Under the pieces are notes generated by a model that saw only the letters and a list, made by a program, of their open reading frames with translations, searched no databases and was not told the origin of the DNA. From the NCBI RefSeq assembly GCF_014212175.1, contig NZ_JACJVR010000054.1, positions 1-64,000 on the forward strand: a stretch of 64,000 nt of DNA, read 5' to 3'. The DNA is from Cohnella xylanilytica. GTDB taxonomy: Bacteria; Bacillota; Bacilli; Paenibacillales; Paenibacillaceae. The position numbers and the translations under genes are program-made. This document shows, one piece after another, positions 46,818 through 57,653 of this stretch; position 1 is the stretch's first letter, and every line of letters begins with the position of its first letter.

Positions 46818-47807
46818 TTACCCTTGCAAATCTCCGATCCGGATCGGCTTGCCTTCCGCGACCGAACGGTTCGCCGCTTCCATCAGCTTCGTCAGGTCGG
46901 CGGCCAGCCGCACGTTCTCCGTCGCTTCCGTGCCTTCCAGGATGTGCCCGACCCATTGATCGAACGCGAACGGCTTCCTCTCGCCGATCGGCACTTCCTG
47001 CCAGCCGTCTCCGAGGCTCTGGCTGCGAACGAGGATCTTCTCCTCCGGGAACCCGAACAGCAGCGTTCCGTCCGTGCCGTGAAGCTCGATGCAGAACGGC
47101 GAATGGCTGTTGACGAAGCCCGCCTCCGCGATGCCGATCGCCCCGTTCGCGTAGGACATCACCGCGACCGCGTTGTCCTCGACTTCCTTGCCTGTCACGT
47201 AGCCGTACGTAGCGCTAACGCTCTCCGGCAGTCCAAGGAACAGGCGGACGAGATAGACGGGATGGCAGCCGAGATCGATCAGGGCTCCCCCTCCGCATTG
47301 CTCCTTATTATAGAAATGCTCGGGCAGCCAATTCGCCGTCGCCCCGTTATGCGACAGACGCACGCGGGCGAGGGTGAGACGGCCGAGCGTTCCTTCCTCC
47401 ACGATCTTCCGGATCGGTTGCGTATAAGCGTCGTAAACCCGCGGCAGCGAGACCGTCAGCTTCACGCCCGCCTTCCCGACTTCCTCCAGAATCTCGTTCA
47501 CTTCCTTCAGCGTGGGGGCGACGACCTTCTCGGTGAAAATATGTTTGCCCGCCCGGGCCGCCTTCACCATGACGTCCCGGTGAATATTCGTCGGCGCGTC
47601 GACGACGACCGCGTCGATGTCGCTTCGCGACAGCAGCTCGTCCAGGGAGGCGATGAAGGGCACGCCGTACTTGGCCGCCTTCTCTTCGCCGCGCTCCGGG
47701 ATCTCGTCCCAGATCGCCGCGATCTCCGTCTCCGGATGGTCGAGCACTTGCCGGGTATAGTCTTCCGCGTGTACATGCCAGTAGCTGATCATGCCGATCC
47801 TTATCAT
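46818..47807 (-). CDS. Gfo/Idh/MocA family oxidoreductase
   Basis: 329 aa. N-terminal Rossmann domain with an atypical start (MIRIGMISYWHVHAEDY in place of the usual GxGxxG), EKVVAPTLKEV at the catalytic Lys position, and SYANGAIGIAEAGFVNSHSPFC in the second domain. This variant motif occurs in sugar-oxidoreductase members that use a different dinucleotide loop. AAGGAG lies 8 nt upstream of the ATG. First gene of the group; starts 72 bp before the AraC gene. Confidence 0.88.
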   Translation of the reverse strand: MIRIGMISYWHVHAEDYTRQVLDHPETEIAAIWDEIPERGEEKAAKYGVPFIASLDELLSRSDIDAVVVDAPTNIHRDVMVKAARAGKHIFTEKVVAPTLKEVNEILEEVGKAGVKLTVSLPRVYDAYTQPIRKIVEEGTLGRLTLARVRLSHNGATANWLPEHFYNKEQCGGGALIDLGCHPVYLVRLFLGLPESVSATYGYVTGKEVEDNAVAVMSYANGAIGIAEAGFVNSHSPFCIELHGTDGTLLFGFPEEKILVRSQSLGDGWQEVPIGERKPFAFDQWVGHILEGTEATENVRLAADLTKLMEAANRSVAEGKPIRIGDLQG

Positions 47808-48395
47808 CCCGTCCGCTCCTTATCCACTTCAAATAGGCGACACATCCACAAGATAGCACACCCGAGCGCGGGGAAATAATAAACGATCGTGCCATTTTAA
47901 CTATAATATTACGACATCCGCATGCCATTATCCCTTCCCGTCAGGGGGCTCGCGCCCAAAAAAAGAGCCCAATCGATTCCGCTTTGGCGGTCCTGCGGTC
48001 TCCGTTCATCCTGATCGCGTGGGATAATGTATGCCCCCGCTCATCCTGATCGCATGGGATAATGGAATGAATCCCGCTTATCCTGACAGAGTGGGATAAT
48101 GGCATGCGCCCTGCTTCTCCTGACAGAGAAGGATAATGGCATGCGGCCTGCTTATCCTGACAAAGGGAGATAATGGCGTGCACCCCGCTCTTCCTGACAG
48201 AGAGGGATAATGGCATGCTCGCTTCAAAGAGGCAAGGCTCTGACGGGTTCGCAGACTACGAGGAGTTACGCAGACTGCCGCGAACAAAACGATAAATGAA
48301 ATTTATCATATCGATACAAAATACAAGATTCTAATTATCATCCATTCTTGCTATTCTATCCGTAGAACCATTCTAGAGTCGGAGGAATGATGGAG
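47808..48395. other. Divergent spacer filled by a dyad array
   Basis: 588 bp between the minus-strand oxidoreductase and plus-strand citA. It contains six 37-bp repeats (48005-48227). The citA-proximal AT-rich part (48290-48380) must hold its promoter, possibly TTGCTA-N17-TTCTAG, a weak match. No gene is seen. Confidence 0.7.
48005..48227. repeat. Six 37-bp tandem repeats, each a dyad
   Basis: Units start near 48006, 48041, 48078, 48115, 48152 and 48189. The consensus contains TTATCCTGACAGAG followed by GGGATAATGGCATGC, so each unit carries the inverted pair TTATCC / GGATAA. Periods are 35, then 37 bp throughout. Confidence 0.88.
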
Positions 48396-49511
48396 ATGGC
48401 ACAAGGTTCCGGATTGGAAGGCGTCGTGGCGGCCGAGACGGAGATCGGTCACGTGGACGGCGAGAAGGGGTTGCTCATCTATCGCGGACATTGGGCGAAG
48501 GACTTGGCCGTGCGGCATACGTTCGAGGAAGCGGCCCACCTGCTCTGGCACGGCCGGCTTCCGGACGACGGGGAGTTGAACGAGTTCAAAAAGAAGCTTG
48601 TTGCCGCGCGTACGCTGACTCCCGAGCTTCGCCGGCTGCTGGACGCGATGCCCAAGCGCGCGCCGCTGATGAACGTGCTGGAAGCGGCGGTCGCCGCGCT
48701 CGCCGAGGAGGAACCCGCAGGCCCGCCTTCCGTCGACGCGGCGATCCGGATCGCCGGGATGCTGCCGGTCGCGATCGCGTACCGCCATCGGCAGGCGAAC
48801 GGGCTTCCTTGGGTCGAAGAGGCGCGGGAGGAGGGGCACGTCGCCCATTACCTGCATCTGCTCTTCGGCCGTCCGGCCGAGCCCGCCGCCGTTCGGGCGA
48901 TGAACGCCTATATGATTTTGACGATGGAACACGGGTTGAACGCTTCGACCTTCGCCTCCCGGGTGGTGACCTCCACGGGATCGGACCTGCATTCGGCCGT
49001 CGCCGCCGCGATCGGGGCGATGAAGGGCCCTCTCCACGGAGGCGCCCCGTCGGGCGTCCTCGAGCTGCTCGAGAAGATCGGCTCGAAGGAGCGGGCCGAG
49101 CCATGCCTGAGGGAGCTTCTCGGCCGCGGGGAGCGGCTGATGGGCTTCGGCCACCGCGTCTACAAGACGCGGGATCCGCGGGCGGAAGCGCTCCGCGAGG
49201 TGTCGGCGGCGCTGGCCGGAGACGATCCGTGGCTGGACCTGGCCCGGCACGCGGAGGAGGTCGCCGTCCGGCTGCTGGAGGAATTCAAGCCGGGACGGAA
49301 GCTGTACGCGAACGTGGAATTCTACGCCGCGGCCGTCATGCGGGCCGTGCGGATGCCGGCCGAGCTGTTCACGCCGACCTTCACCGCGGCCCGGGCCGTC
49401 GGCTGGACCGCCCACGCGATCGAGCAAGCGGCGAACAACCGGATCATCCGGCCCCAGTCCGTCTATACCGGACCTTGGCCCGCAAGCTCCGGAGAAGCCC
49501 CCGTTCGCTAA
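48396..49511 (+). CDS. citA: Citrate synthase, CitA type
   Basis: 371 aa. Catalytic His179 in EHGLNAST and His253 in GFGHRVYK are present, with MKGPLHGGAPSGV between. The third catalytic position, usually Asp in NVDFY, is Glu308 in NVEFYAAAVMR; I recall the same in B. subtilis CitA (minor citrate synthase), so this looks like a subfamily trait. Three in-frame ATGs occur; 48396 is chosen because GGAGG is 10 nt upstream and the protein then begins like CitA. Condenses oxaloacetate with acetyl-CoA (or propionyl-CoA, not excluded). Monocistronic. Confidence 0.9.
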   Translation: MAQGSGLEGVVAAETEIGHVDGEKGLLIYRGHWAKDLAVRHTFEEAAHLLWHGRLPDDGELNEFKKKLVAARTLTPELRRLLDAMPKRAPLMNVLEAAVAALAEEEPAGPPSVDAAIRIAGMLPVAIAYRHRQANGLPWVEEAREEGHVAHYLHLLFGRPAEPAAVRAMNAYMILTMEHGLNASTFASRVVTSTGSDLHSAVAAAIGAMKGPLHGGAPSGVLELLEKIGSKERAEPCLRELLGRGERLMGFGHRVYKTRDPRAEALREVSAALAGDDPWLDLARHAEEVAVRLLEEFKPGRKLYANVEFYAAAVMRAVRMPAELFTPTFTAARAVGWTAHAIEQAANNRIIRPQSVYTGPWPASSGEAPVR

Positions 49512-49557
49512 GCCAAGCCATGTCCATGTCCATGTCCGTCTTCCCCGCTTGTTGGCT

Positions 49558-49605
49558 AGCCCGGCGAGTCCGGTTTCCTGCGAAACCGCTCTTCGCCGGG
49601 CTTCT
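49558..49605 (+). terminator. Terminator of citA
   Basis: Two-part stem AGCCCGGCGA / TCGCCGGGCT with inner GGTTTC / GAAACC, then TTCTCG; 46 bp after the citA stop. Confidence 0.75.
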
Positions 49606-49672
49606 CGTGTCCGGGCAAGCGATCGGATTAATTCGCATGGTCCATTAGGACCATTTTGCGATTCGCACGCTC

Positions 49673-49698
49673 TACAAAAGCCGCGCTGCCGCCGATAT
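49673..49698 (+). promoter_or_regulatory. SigD-like promoter of the chemoreceptor gene
   Basis: TACA (49673-49676), 14-bp spacer, GCCGATAT (49691-49698), close to the SigD consensus TAAA-N15-GCCGATAA. MCP genes of Bacilli are commonly SigD dependent. Confidence 0.65.
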
Positions 49699-49776
49699 AG
49701 TAAGATGATATAGATCCATTAGCCTTGGATTTTTTATCCAGGATCTATGCACATCTACCGGGGAGTGGACATCTAT

Positions 49777-51507
49777 ATGTACCGTTCGATCAAATTCCGA
49801 TTAGCGCTTCTTCTTTTCATTCCCATTTTCTTCTTCGTGCTTACGGCCGTTACGCAGCAGAACACGATATCCTCCAATCTTCATAAAATGACGAATTCCC
49901 TTTACGAGACTTCCTTCAAAGCCAACGATCTCGTCCAGCAGGCGGACCGGGACATGTACCAGGCCTTGCGGGATTACGATCTTCTGCGGCTGGCCAAGCT
50001 GGACCAAGCCGCCTACGACCAGATCGCGAAGGACTTCCGCGACAACGCGCAGCAGGTCCGCGACCGTCTCGCGCAGGCTTCGGACATTCTGAAGAAGAGG
50101 AACCTGCTCGGCCTGCAAGATCCGGATTCGAAGAGAACGGCAGGCGACCTGCTGAACGAATTCCAAGCGGGAATCGAAGAGTGGCTGAAGGCGGCGGCGG
50201 CGAACGTCGAGTCCCGCTCTCCCGCCGACGGCGAGCAGGAGATCGCTCTCGCCCAGAAGTTCGAGAGCAGCCGCGCCGCGGTCGACGCCATGGGCAACAT
50301 TCTGAGCCGGTATGCGGAGAGCGAGACCGCCGGCATGAAGAACGAGATGAATTCGACGCGTACGATTACCTGGTCCGCCCTGATCGTGGAATGGATCGCG
50401 ATCATCGTCCTGGGCCTGCTTCTCATCCGTTATCTCGGCCGTTCGCTGAATCGCGCCGTGAACAAGACGAAGCTGGTCGCGGCCGGCAATCTCCAGTCGA
50501 TCCCGGACGGCAAATACCGCAAGGACGAGCTGGGTCAGCTGAACGAAGCGGTCGATACGATGATCGAGAAGATGCGGGGGCTCGTCGGCAAAATCATCGA
50601 CAACACGCAGACGGTATCCGCGTCGGCGGTGGAGCTGTCGGTCAGCGCCCAGGAGTCGGCCGCCGCGTCCAATCACGTCGCCGAGAACATTCAGGAGGTC
50701 ACCTCCCAAGTCGAGCTTCAGGCGACGATCTCGGACGAGTCCAGCCGGGCCGTCGAGGAGATGGCCGTCGGCGTGCAGCGGATCGCGGAGAACACGTCGG
50801 CGATCTCCGATTACTCCGCGACCGCGTCCGAGCAGGTCGACCAAGGCAACGCCCGCGTTCAGACGCTGCGGGTGCAGATGCACGGCATCTACGAGACGAT
50901 TCAATCGCTGTCCCAGATCGTGAAGCAGCTGACCGACAAGTCGGAGCAGATCGGTCAGATCACCGAGAACATCACCGGCTTCGCGAACCAGACGAACATT
51001 CTCTCGTTCAACGCCTCGATCGAAGCGGCGCGGGCGGGCGAACACGGCAAGGGCTTCGCGGTCGTCGCCCAGGAGATCCGCAAGCTGGCCGCGGGCTCGA
51101 TCGAATCGGCCGAGGTGATCAGCAACCTGATCGCCGAGACGCGCGAAGAGATCTCGAACGCTTCGAAGTTTATGGACACGACGATGGAGCAGGCGGAGAA
51201 GGGACACCTCATGATGTCCGACGTCGAGCGGGACTTCGCCGCGATTCTTCAGGCGGTCAAGCAGGTGACCGTGCAGGTGCACGAGACGTCGGCGATCACG
51301 GAGCAGATGTCGGCGAGCTCCGAGGAAGTGTCCGCCAGCATGGAGCAATCGTCCAACACCGCACGCGAGGTGGCCGGCAAGGCGCAGACCGTCGCGGCGG
51401 CGACCGAGGAGCAGCTGGCGCTCATGGAGAACATCTCCCACGCGTCCGAGCAGCTTCAGCATATCGTGCGGAGCTTGAAGGAATCCGTCAGCCAGTTCAA
51501 GCTCTAA
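49777..51507 (+). CDS. Methyl-accepting chemotaxis protein
   Basis: 576 aa from ATG 49777 (GGGGAG 11 nt upstream; ATG 49747 is an alternative). N-terminal membrane helix ([17 protein letters not shown]), a helical extracytoplasmic sensor (about 35-195, four-helix-bundle type), a second helix ([17 protein letters not shown]), HAMP, then a long coiled-coil signalling domain with the hairpin tip [40 protein letters not shown] (conserved [12 protein letters not shown]). The tip normally reads [14 protein letters not shown]; here [14 protein letters not shown]. Membrane chemoreceptor; ligand unknown. Confidence 0.92.
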   Translation: MYRSIKFRLALLLFIPIFFFVLTAVTQQNTISSNLHKMTNSLYETSFKANDLVQQADRDMYQALRDYDLLRLAKLDQAAYDQIAKDFRDNAQQVRDRLAQASDILKKRNLLGLQDPDSKRTAGDLLNEFQAGIEEWLKAAAANVESRSPADGEQEIALAQKFESSRAAVDAMGNILSRYAESETAGMKNEMNSTRTITWSALIVEWIAIIVLGLLLIRYLGRSLNRAVNKTKLVAAGNLQSIPDGKYRKDELGQLNEAVDTMIEKMRGLVGKIIDNTQTVSASAVELSVSAQESAAASNHVAENIQEVTSQVELQATISDESSRAVEEMAVGVQRIAENTSAISDYSATASEQVDQGNARVQTLRVQMHGIYETIQSLSQIVKQLTDKSEQIGQITENITGFANQTNILSFNASIEAARAGEHGKGFAVVAQEIRKLAAGSIESAEVISNLIAETREEISNASKFMDTTMEQAEKGHLMMSDVERDFAAILQAVKQVTVQVHETSAITEQMSASSEEVSASMEQSSNTAREVAGKAQTVAAATEEQLALMENISHASEQLQHIVRSLKESVSQFKL

Positions 51508-51586
51508 CTTCGAGGGAGCAAGGCGTCGCCTGCTCGGCGCGCTTTGTCCTTCGATCGGCGGCATTAGGTCTCAAGCTCGATCGAGC

Positions 51587-51619
51587 GGCAGTCGGGGATG
51601 ACCCGGCTGCCCTTTTTTT
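51587..51619 (+). terminator. Rho-independent terminator of the chemoreceptor gene
   Basis: Stem GGCAGTCGGG / CCCGGCTGCC (one G-T pair), 5-nt loop and seven Ts. Confidence 0.9.
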
Positions 51620-51640
51620 ATTTTTTTTGCGAAAAGGGTA

Positions 51641-51668
51641 TTGTATAGTGTGTATTAAGTGATATAAT
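51641..51668 (+). promoter_or_regulatory. Strong extended -10 promoter of ccdC-like gene
   Basis: TTGTAT (51641-51646), 16-bp spacer, TATAAT (51663-51668) preceded by TGA, an extended -10. Confidence 0.8.
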
Positions 51669-51676
51669 ACACTTAA
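51650..51676. promoter_or_regulatory. Two nested inverted repeats over the -10 (operator)
   Basis: GTGTATTA (51650-51657) pairs with TAATACAC (51665-51672), and TTAAGTG (51655-51661) pairs with CACTTAA (51670-51676). Both dyads straddle the -10, so this is a likely repressor site. GTGTATTA/TAATACAC half-sites resemble operators of YtrA-type GntR repressors; the regulator is not in the window. Confidence 0.65.
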
Positions 51677-51706
51677 CACGAACGAAACAATGAAAGGATG
51701 TTCCCG

Positions 51707-52204
51707 ATGAACAACTCTCAACCTTATAGCTACGTCTTCATGATCGCCATCATTCTGCTCGTCTTCTGGCTGCGCAGCCGCCGCAGCGCCAATCCTCGCC
51801 CCGTCAAGCGCAACGGCTACGGCATGTTTATTCCCGTCGTCCTGCTCCTGGTCGCATTCTGCGGCACTCTCGCTTCGCTCTCGCATACTCCCGGTCAACC
51901 GTTCCACCTCCCCGCCGTCTGGGAGATTGTGTGCGCGTGCCTGATCGGCGTCGTCCTCGGCAGCGTCATGCTCTACCATACGGGATACGAGAAGCGCGAG
52001 GACGGTCTCGTCTACTCCCGCCCGAACAAGAACTTCAAATACGTCCTGCTCGCGGTGATCGTCATCCGCATCGGGCTGGCCCAATACTTCAAGAACCTCG
52101 ACTATGTCGAGTTCACCTTCTTGACGATGTTGATGGCTTACGTCTACGTCTGCATCTGGAGAATCGGCAGCTTCGTGAAGTTCCGCCAGACGCTGGCGCG
52201 ATAA
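51707..52204 (+). CDS. CcdC-like membrane protein (DUF1453)
   Basis: 165 aa with four to five membrane helices (SYVFMIAIILLVFWL; YGMFIPVVLLLVAFCG; EIVCACLIGVVLGSVML; FKYVLLAVIVIRIGLAQYF; FTFLTMLMAYVYVCIWRIG). The pattern YEKREDGLVYSRPNKNFKY and the terminal WRI...F match the CcdC (YneJ) family named for its place near cytochrome c biogenesis genes; biochemical function unknown. ATG 51707 is 9 nt after AAAGG. Monocistronic, with a promoter that looks tightly regulated. Confidence 0.75.
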   Translation: MNNSQPYSYVFMIAIILLVFWLRSRRSANPRPVKRNGYGMFIPVVLLLVAFCGTLASLSHTPGQPFHLPAVWEIVCACLIGVVLGSVMLYHTGYEKREDGLVYSRPNKNFKYVLLAVIVIRIGLAQYFKNLDYVEFTFLTMLMAYVYVCIWRIGSFVKFRQTLAR

Positions 52205-52208
52205 ACAA

Positions 52209-52246
52209 GAGGGTCTCTCCCGGCGTCAAGCCGACGAAGAGACCTC
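52209..52246 (+). terminator. Terminator hairpin after the ccdC-like gene
   Basis: Outer stem GAGGGTCTCT / AGAGACCTC and inner CGGC/GCCG, 4 bp after the stop; no T-run. Confidence 0.65.
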
Positions 52247-52370
52247 GAACGGCGCTTCGCCCTCGCGGCGGGGCGCCTTTCTTTTGCGTTTTTCCATCCC
52301 CCGTTCGCCCTCTATCTCTCCCCCTTCCATCCCGCCGTTCGCCATCGAACTCAAGCGCATAAACGCAAAA

Positions 52371-52388
52371 AGCTCCCCGAAGGGAGCT
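52371..52388 (-). terminator. Rho-independent terminator of groESL
   Basis: On the minus strand AGCTCCC-TTCG-GGGAGCT followed by TTTT, 40 bp after groEL. Confidence 0.9.
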
Positions 52389-52429
52389 TATGCGTCGAGC
52401 CGTATGATCGGCCCGGTCGGCGGGGACAA

Positions 52430-54067
<1,638 letters not shown>

Positions 54068-54153
54068 TCAATAACCCTCCTCGAAATATCGTTCGAACTT
54101 ACGTATGGGAAAACCCGAAGCTTATGTCGTTCGCGAATCTCTCGTACGGCCGA

Positions 54154-54438
54154 TTAGCCTACGATCGCGTGGATGTCGCTTTCCTTCATAATCAAATACT
54201 CTTTGCCCTCGTACTTGATCTCGGTGCCTGCGTATTTGGAGAACAGAACACGGTCGCCCACTTTGACTTCGAGCGCTACGCGCGCTCCGTCCTTGTTCAG
54301 CGATCCGCTGCCCACCGCTACGATGGTTCCCTCTTGCGGCTTCTCCTTGGCCGTGTCCGGCAGGACGATGCCGCTTGCGGTCTTCTCTTCCTTGGCACTC
54401 GCTTCGACAAGTACGCGATCACCCAAAGGTTTGATCAT
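54154..54438 (-). CDS. groES: 10-kDa co-chaperonin GroES
   Basis: 94 aa: [20 protein letters not shown], mobile loop region [15 protein letters not shown], roof-loop GSGSLNKDG and [15 protein letters not shown] are canonical. AAAGGAGG lies 8 nt before the ATG. Heptameric lid of GroEL. First gene of the operon. Confidence 0.98.
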   Translation of the reverse strand: MIKPLGDRVLVEASAKEEKTASGIVLPDTAKEKPQEGTIVAVGSGSLNKDGARVALEVKVGDRVLFSKYAGTEIKYEGKEYLIMKESDIHAIVG

Positions 54439-54486
54439 GAAAATAGCCTCCTTTGTAAATAGGTTAACGGTTAGATGTGAGGGCTG

Positions 54487-54513
54487 TTAGCACTCAATCA
54501 TGAACAGTGCTAA
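54487..54513. promoter_or_regulatory. CIRCE operator (HrcA site)
   Basis: TTAGCACTC-N9-CAGTGCTAA, the CIRCE inverted repeat with one deviation in the second arm (consensus GAGTGCTAA). It lies just downstream of the -10, where HrcA represses groESL. Confidence 0.95.
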
Positions 54514-54525
54514 TAACCATCTCTT

Positions 54526-54554
54526 ATGATACTGATTTTGCGATTGGTTTTCAA
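54526..54554 (-). promoter_or_regulatory. SigA promoter of groESL
   Basis: On the minus strand TTGAAA (54549-54554), 17-bp spacer, TATCAT (54526-54531), 13 bp upstream of CIRCE. Confidence 0.85.
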
Positions 54555-54567
54555 GCCCTTTTCCGTT

Positions 54568-54603
54568 AAAAAAAGCAGACCCGCTCCTCGCTTCGGGTCT
54601 GCT
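54568..54603 (-). terminator. Rho-independent terminator of the second chemoreceptor
   Basis: On the minus strand stem AGCAGACCCG / CGGGTCTGCT followed by seven Ts. Confidence 0.9.
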
Positions 54604-54651
54604 CCGTACGTGTATGCTTCACCCAGTCTCTCCAACGGCGGCCGCGTTCAT

Positions 54652-55929
54652 TCACACGCGGAAGTGGCCGGCCATCGCCTTCAGGCGGGACGCCATGTCG
54701 CTCAGGCGGTCCGCCGTGAGCACCATCTCTTCCGTGGACGACGATTGCTTCTGCGTCATGGTGGACACCTGCTCCGTGAACGAAGCGGTCTCTTCGGTGA
54801 CGCGGGCGATCTCCTGGATCGACTGCGAGACCGACTCGCTGCCCGCGGTCATCTCCTCGATCGCGGCAGCCGCTTCGACGATGTTGCTGCTCAGCGTCCC
54901 GACGTCCCCCGCGATGCCGCTGAACGATTCCTCCGCCCGGCGCATGCCGGCGACCGCGCCGAACACCTGCTCCGCGCTCTGCTCGAACATCGCCGCCGCC
55001 CCGCCGATATCCTTGGACATCGCCTGCAGCGTGTCCCCGATCTGCACGGCGGACTGCTGCGTCTGGTCGGCCAGCTTGCGGATCTCGCCGGCGACGACGG
55101 CGAAGCCGCGGCCGTGCTCGCCGGCGCGCGCCGCCTCGATGGCCGCGTTCAGCGCGAGCAGGTGCGTCTGGTTGGATACTTCGGATATGTAGCCGATAAT
55201 CTCGAGCACCTGCTCCGACTTCTGGTTGAGCCCGCGGACGGAATCCTGAAGCGATCGGAACGACTGCTCGACTTGCACGATGTCCTCGGTCGCGGTCCGG
55301 AGCACGGAGGAGCCGTCCTCCGCCCGGCTGCGCGTCGAGAGCGCGGCGTCGGAGACGCCGGTCGTCGTGCTCGCGACCTGGCTAAGGCCCTGCAGCGTCT
55401 CCTGCATGACGGCCGTGATCTGCTGCGACTTGGCCACCTGCGTGACCGCGCCCGCGGCGACCCGCTCGACCGCCTTGGATACCTCGCTGCTGACGCGGGC
55501 GTTGTCGTCCGCGCCCTGCTTCAGCTGGATCGCGGCCGCGGCCAGCTCGGCCGTGCTCTCCCGCAGCTCCTTCATCATCTTCTGCAGCCCGTCGAGCATC
55601 CCGTTCGCGGCGATCGCCAGATCGCCGACCTCGTCCTTGGAAGGAACGGAGATGCGCCGGGTCAGGTCCCCGCCGGAGGAAGCGATGTTCTTGAGCGCGT
55701 TCGTCACGCTGCCGATCGATCCCAGCACGGAACGGTTGAAGTAGGCGATCCCGATGCCGCCGGCGACGATAACCGCGGCGGTGATGACGATCACCTCGAC
55801 GATCAGGGCCGCGTTCGCCTTCATGTCGATGCCCGCGACGACAAGCGCCAGCGCCAGCAGCTGCAGCACGCTGATCCCGATGTAGCCGATCAGCGCCTTC
55901 CGTCCCAATCCCATTCCCGATTTGCTCAT
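54652..55929 (-). CDS. Methyl-accepting chemotaxis protein without sensor domain
   Basis: 425 aa. Two adjacent membrane helices ([22 protein letters not shown] and [20 protein letters not shown]) with almost no extracytoplasmic loop, HAMP (about 60-110), then a signalling domain with tip [37 protein letters not shown] (seen as [14 protein letters not shown]). ATG 55929 is chosen: GGAGGGG lies 8 nt upstream, and the longer frame has no ribosome binding site. Without a ligand domain it may sense membrane state, redox or temperature. Confidence 0.92.
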   Translation of the reverse strand: MSKSGMGLGRKALIGYIGISVLQLLALALVVAGIDMKANAALIVEVIVITAAVIVAGGIGIAYFNRSVLGSIGSVTNALKNIASSGGDLTRRISVPSKDEVGDLAIAANGMLDGLQKMMKELRESTAELAAAAIQLKQGADDNARVSSEVSKAVERVAAGAVTQVAKSQQITAVMQETLQGLSQVASTTTGVSDAALSTRSRAEDGSSVLRTATEDIVQVEQSFRSLQDSVRGLNQKSEQVLEIIGYISEVSNQTHLLALNAAIEAARAGEHGRGFAVVAGEIRKLADQTQQSAVQIGDTLQAMSKDIGGAAAMFEQSAEQVFGAVAGMRRAEESFSGIAGDVGTLSSNIVEAAAAIEEMTAGSESVSQSIQEIARVTEETASFTEQVSTMTQKQSSSTEEMVLTADRLSDMASRLKAMAGHFRV

Positions 55930-56008
55930 ACGGACGTCCCCTCCGACAATAGGTTCCAAGGGCCCGGGAACGCTTGTCCAAATCCCCGGCGATCCCGGAA
56001 TGGAACCG

Positions 56009-56035
56009 TTATCATAGTTTGTTTTACCTAGTTTA
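56009..56035 (-). promoter_or_regulatory. Possible SigD-like promoter of the second chemoreceptor
   Basis: On the minus strand TAAA (56032-56035), 15-bp spacer, TATGATAA (56009-56016). The -35 and spacer match SigD exactly; the -10 keeps only GATAA of GCCGATAA. A SigA -10 (TATGAT) is the alternative. Confidence 0.4.
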
Positions 56036-56143
56036 CCACATTTTCCGGAAGAGGAATATCGGAAAATGACGAGAAAAAGCGGACCGGCCGAAGCCGCTCC
56101 GCTAGAGGTCAACCGACCGCCCCGGCAAGCGATGCCCAGGGGC

Positions 56144-57616
56144 CTATCCGCCTTCCTTCTTCAGCGCCGCCCTTCCGTTCAGCCGGCGCATGACGTCCCG
56201 GACGAGCTCCCTCTTGAAGCCCAGAATCAGTCCCGCGTACAGGACGATGCCGCACGACAGCTGCAGGACGAGGATGAGCCCGTCCGAATTCAAGCGGCTG
56301 GCGGCGATGCCGAGGGCGAAGACGCCGGCCGCCATGAGCAGGCTGTACAGCGTGCCCGGCAGCATGCTTCGGCAGTAGGCCGCGAAGCAGTTGCCGATGG
56401 CGATCCGGATCGACTGGTAGTAATTCACGAGGACGATCAGCGCCTGGGCGATCAGGTACGCGTACGCGACGCCGATCGCGCCGCCGGCCTCCGCGCCGAT
56501 CCAGAGGCTGGGGAGGAGAATCGCGAAGCAGATGAGGGCGTAATAGAATCTCGTATTCGCCCTCCCGATCGCGAGCAGCAGGCTGTGCGTCGGAATGATG
56601 GCCGAGCGGACGAGAAGCATGATCGCCAGAATCTGGACCATGACGATGCTCTCCGTCCACTGCTCCCCGAACGCGAACGGCACGAGATAAGGAGCCGTCA
56701 CCGCGAGCCCCAGATAGATCGGTCCGGCGACGTAGCTGATCATGGTCGTGATCTGCAGGTAGCCGCTGCGCAGCTGCTCCACGCGATCCTGGATCCTCGC
56801 GAGCAGCGGCAGCGAGATCTGGGAGATGAGCGGGCTCAGCTTCTGCATCGGCATCATGCAGAGCTGGTAGGCGAACGTGTAGTAGCCGAGCTTCTCCGCG
56901 CCGATCATCCGCCCCAGGATCAGATAGTCGATGTTGGTCATGAACGACTGGATCATCCCGGAGCCCATCTGGTAGAAGCCGAAGCTGAGATAGCCCTTCA
57001 AGTCCTTCCTGGAGAAGTAGAAGCTGGGCGCCCAGAGGCGCCAGCCCGCGAAGGCGAGGCACAGCGACTTGAACAGGGCGTTCGACAGATAGGAGGCGAC
57101 GAGCGCGTAGACGCCGAAGCCCCAGAGCGCGCCGAAGAACACGGTCGCGAACCCGACGACGTAGGCGGCGATGTCCACCTTGGCCAGATATTCGAAGCGC
57201 AGCTCCTTCTGGAACAGCACCTGGAACTGCTGGCCGATCGCCGGGAAGAAGCAGAGCAGCGCCATCCACCGCATCGGCCCGAGAAGCTCCGGCTCTCTGT
57301 AATAGAGAGCGGCGAGGGGCGCGAGCAGCCACACGATCGCCGCCAGGCCGGCCCCCGCCGCCAGATTCAGAATATAGAGGCTGGACAGCTCGTTCTTCGT
57401 CACGTTCTGCCGGTGGATGATGGCGTTCGAGATGCCGAAGTCGCTCATCGCGATCGCGACCATGACGACGACCATGATCATGCTGATCAGGCCGTAATCC
57501 TCCGGGGAGAGCATCCGGGAGACGGTGACGACCTGCGCGAGCTGGACGATCGCGGAGACGGCGGTGGCCAGGGTCGACCACTTGGCCGCGTTGATTCCTT
57601 TGGTTTTCAGAGACAT
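56144..57616 (-). CDS. Polysaccharide flippase (Wzx/MOP type)
   Basis: 490 aa, about 12-14 membrane helices. [38 protein letters not shown] is the typical start of WzxC/TuaB-like MOP flippases, with the conserved [10 protein letters not shown] and further on [14 protein letters not shown]. Moves lipid-linked oligosaccharide repeat units across the membrane. Last gene of the minus-strand exopolysaccharide cluster, 37 bp after the PP-loop gene. Confidence 0.9.
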   Translation of the reverse strand: MSLKTKGINAAKWSTLATAVSAIVQLAQVVTVSRMLSPEDYGLISMIMVVVMVAIAMSDFGISNAIIHRQNVTKNELSSLYILNLAAGAGLAAIVWLLAPLAALYYREPELLGPMRWMALLCFFPAIGQQFQVLFQKELRFEYLAKVDIAAYVVGFATVFFGALWGFGVYALVASYLSNALFKSLCLAFAGWRLWAPSFYFSRKDLKGYLSFGFYQMGSGMIQSFMTNIDYLILGRMIGAEKLGYYTFAYQLCMMPMQKLSPLISQISLPLLARIQDRVEQLRSGYLQITTMISYVAGPIYLGLAVTAPYLVPFAFGEQWTESIVMVQILAIMLLVRSAIIPTHSLLLAIGRANTRFYYALICFAILLPSLWIGAEAGGAIGVAYAYLIAQALIVLVNYYQSIRIAIGNCFAAYCRSMLPGTLYSLLMAAGVFALGIAASRLNSDGLILVLQLSCGIVLYAGLILGFKRELVRDVMRRLNGRAALKKEGG

Positions 57617-57653
57617 AAGCTTCCCTCATTCTTCGTCTGGTGTGCGCCGGGAG

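Noticed and set aside
48005..48227. Possible CRISPR array
   Set aside because: Whole units repeat without unique spacers, identity decays along the array and no cas genes are present; the same holds for the 38- and 51-bp arrays.
48396..49511. Glu in place of catalytic Asp as evidence of an inactive citrate synthase
   Set aside because: As I recall it, B. subtilis CitA has the same NVEFY, so this is a subfamily trait rather than a defect.
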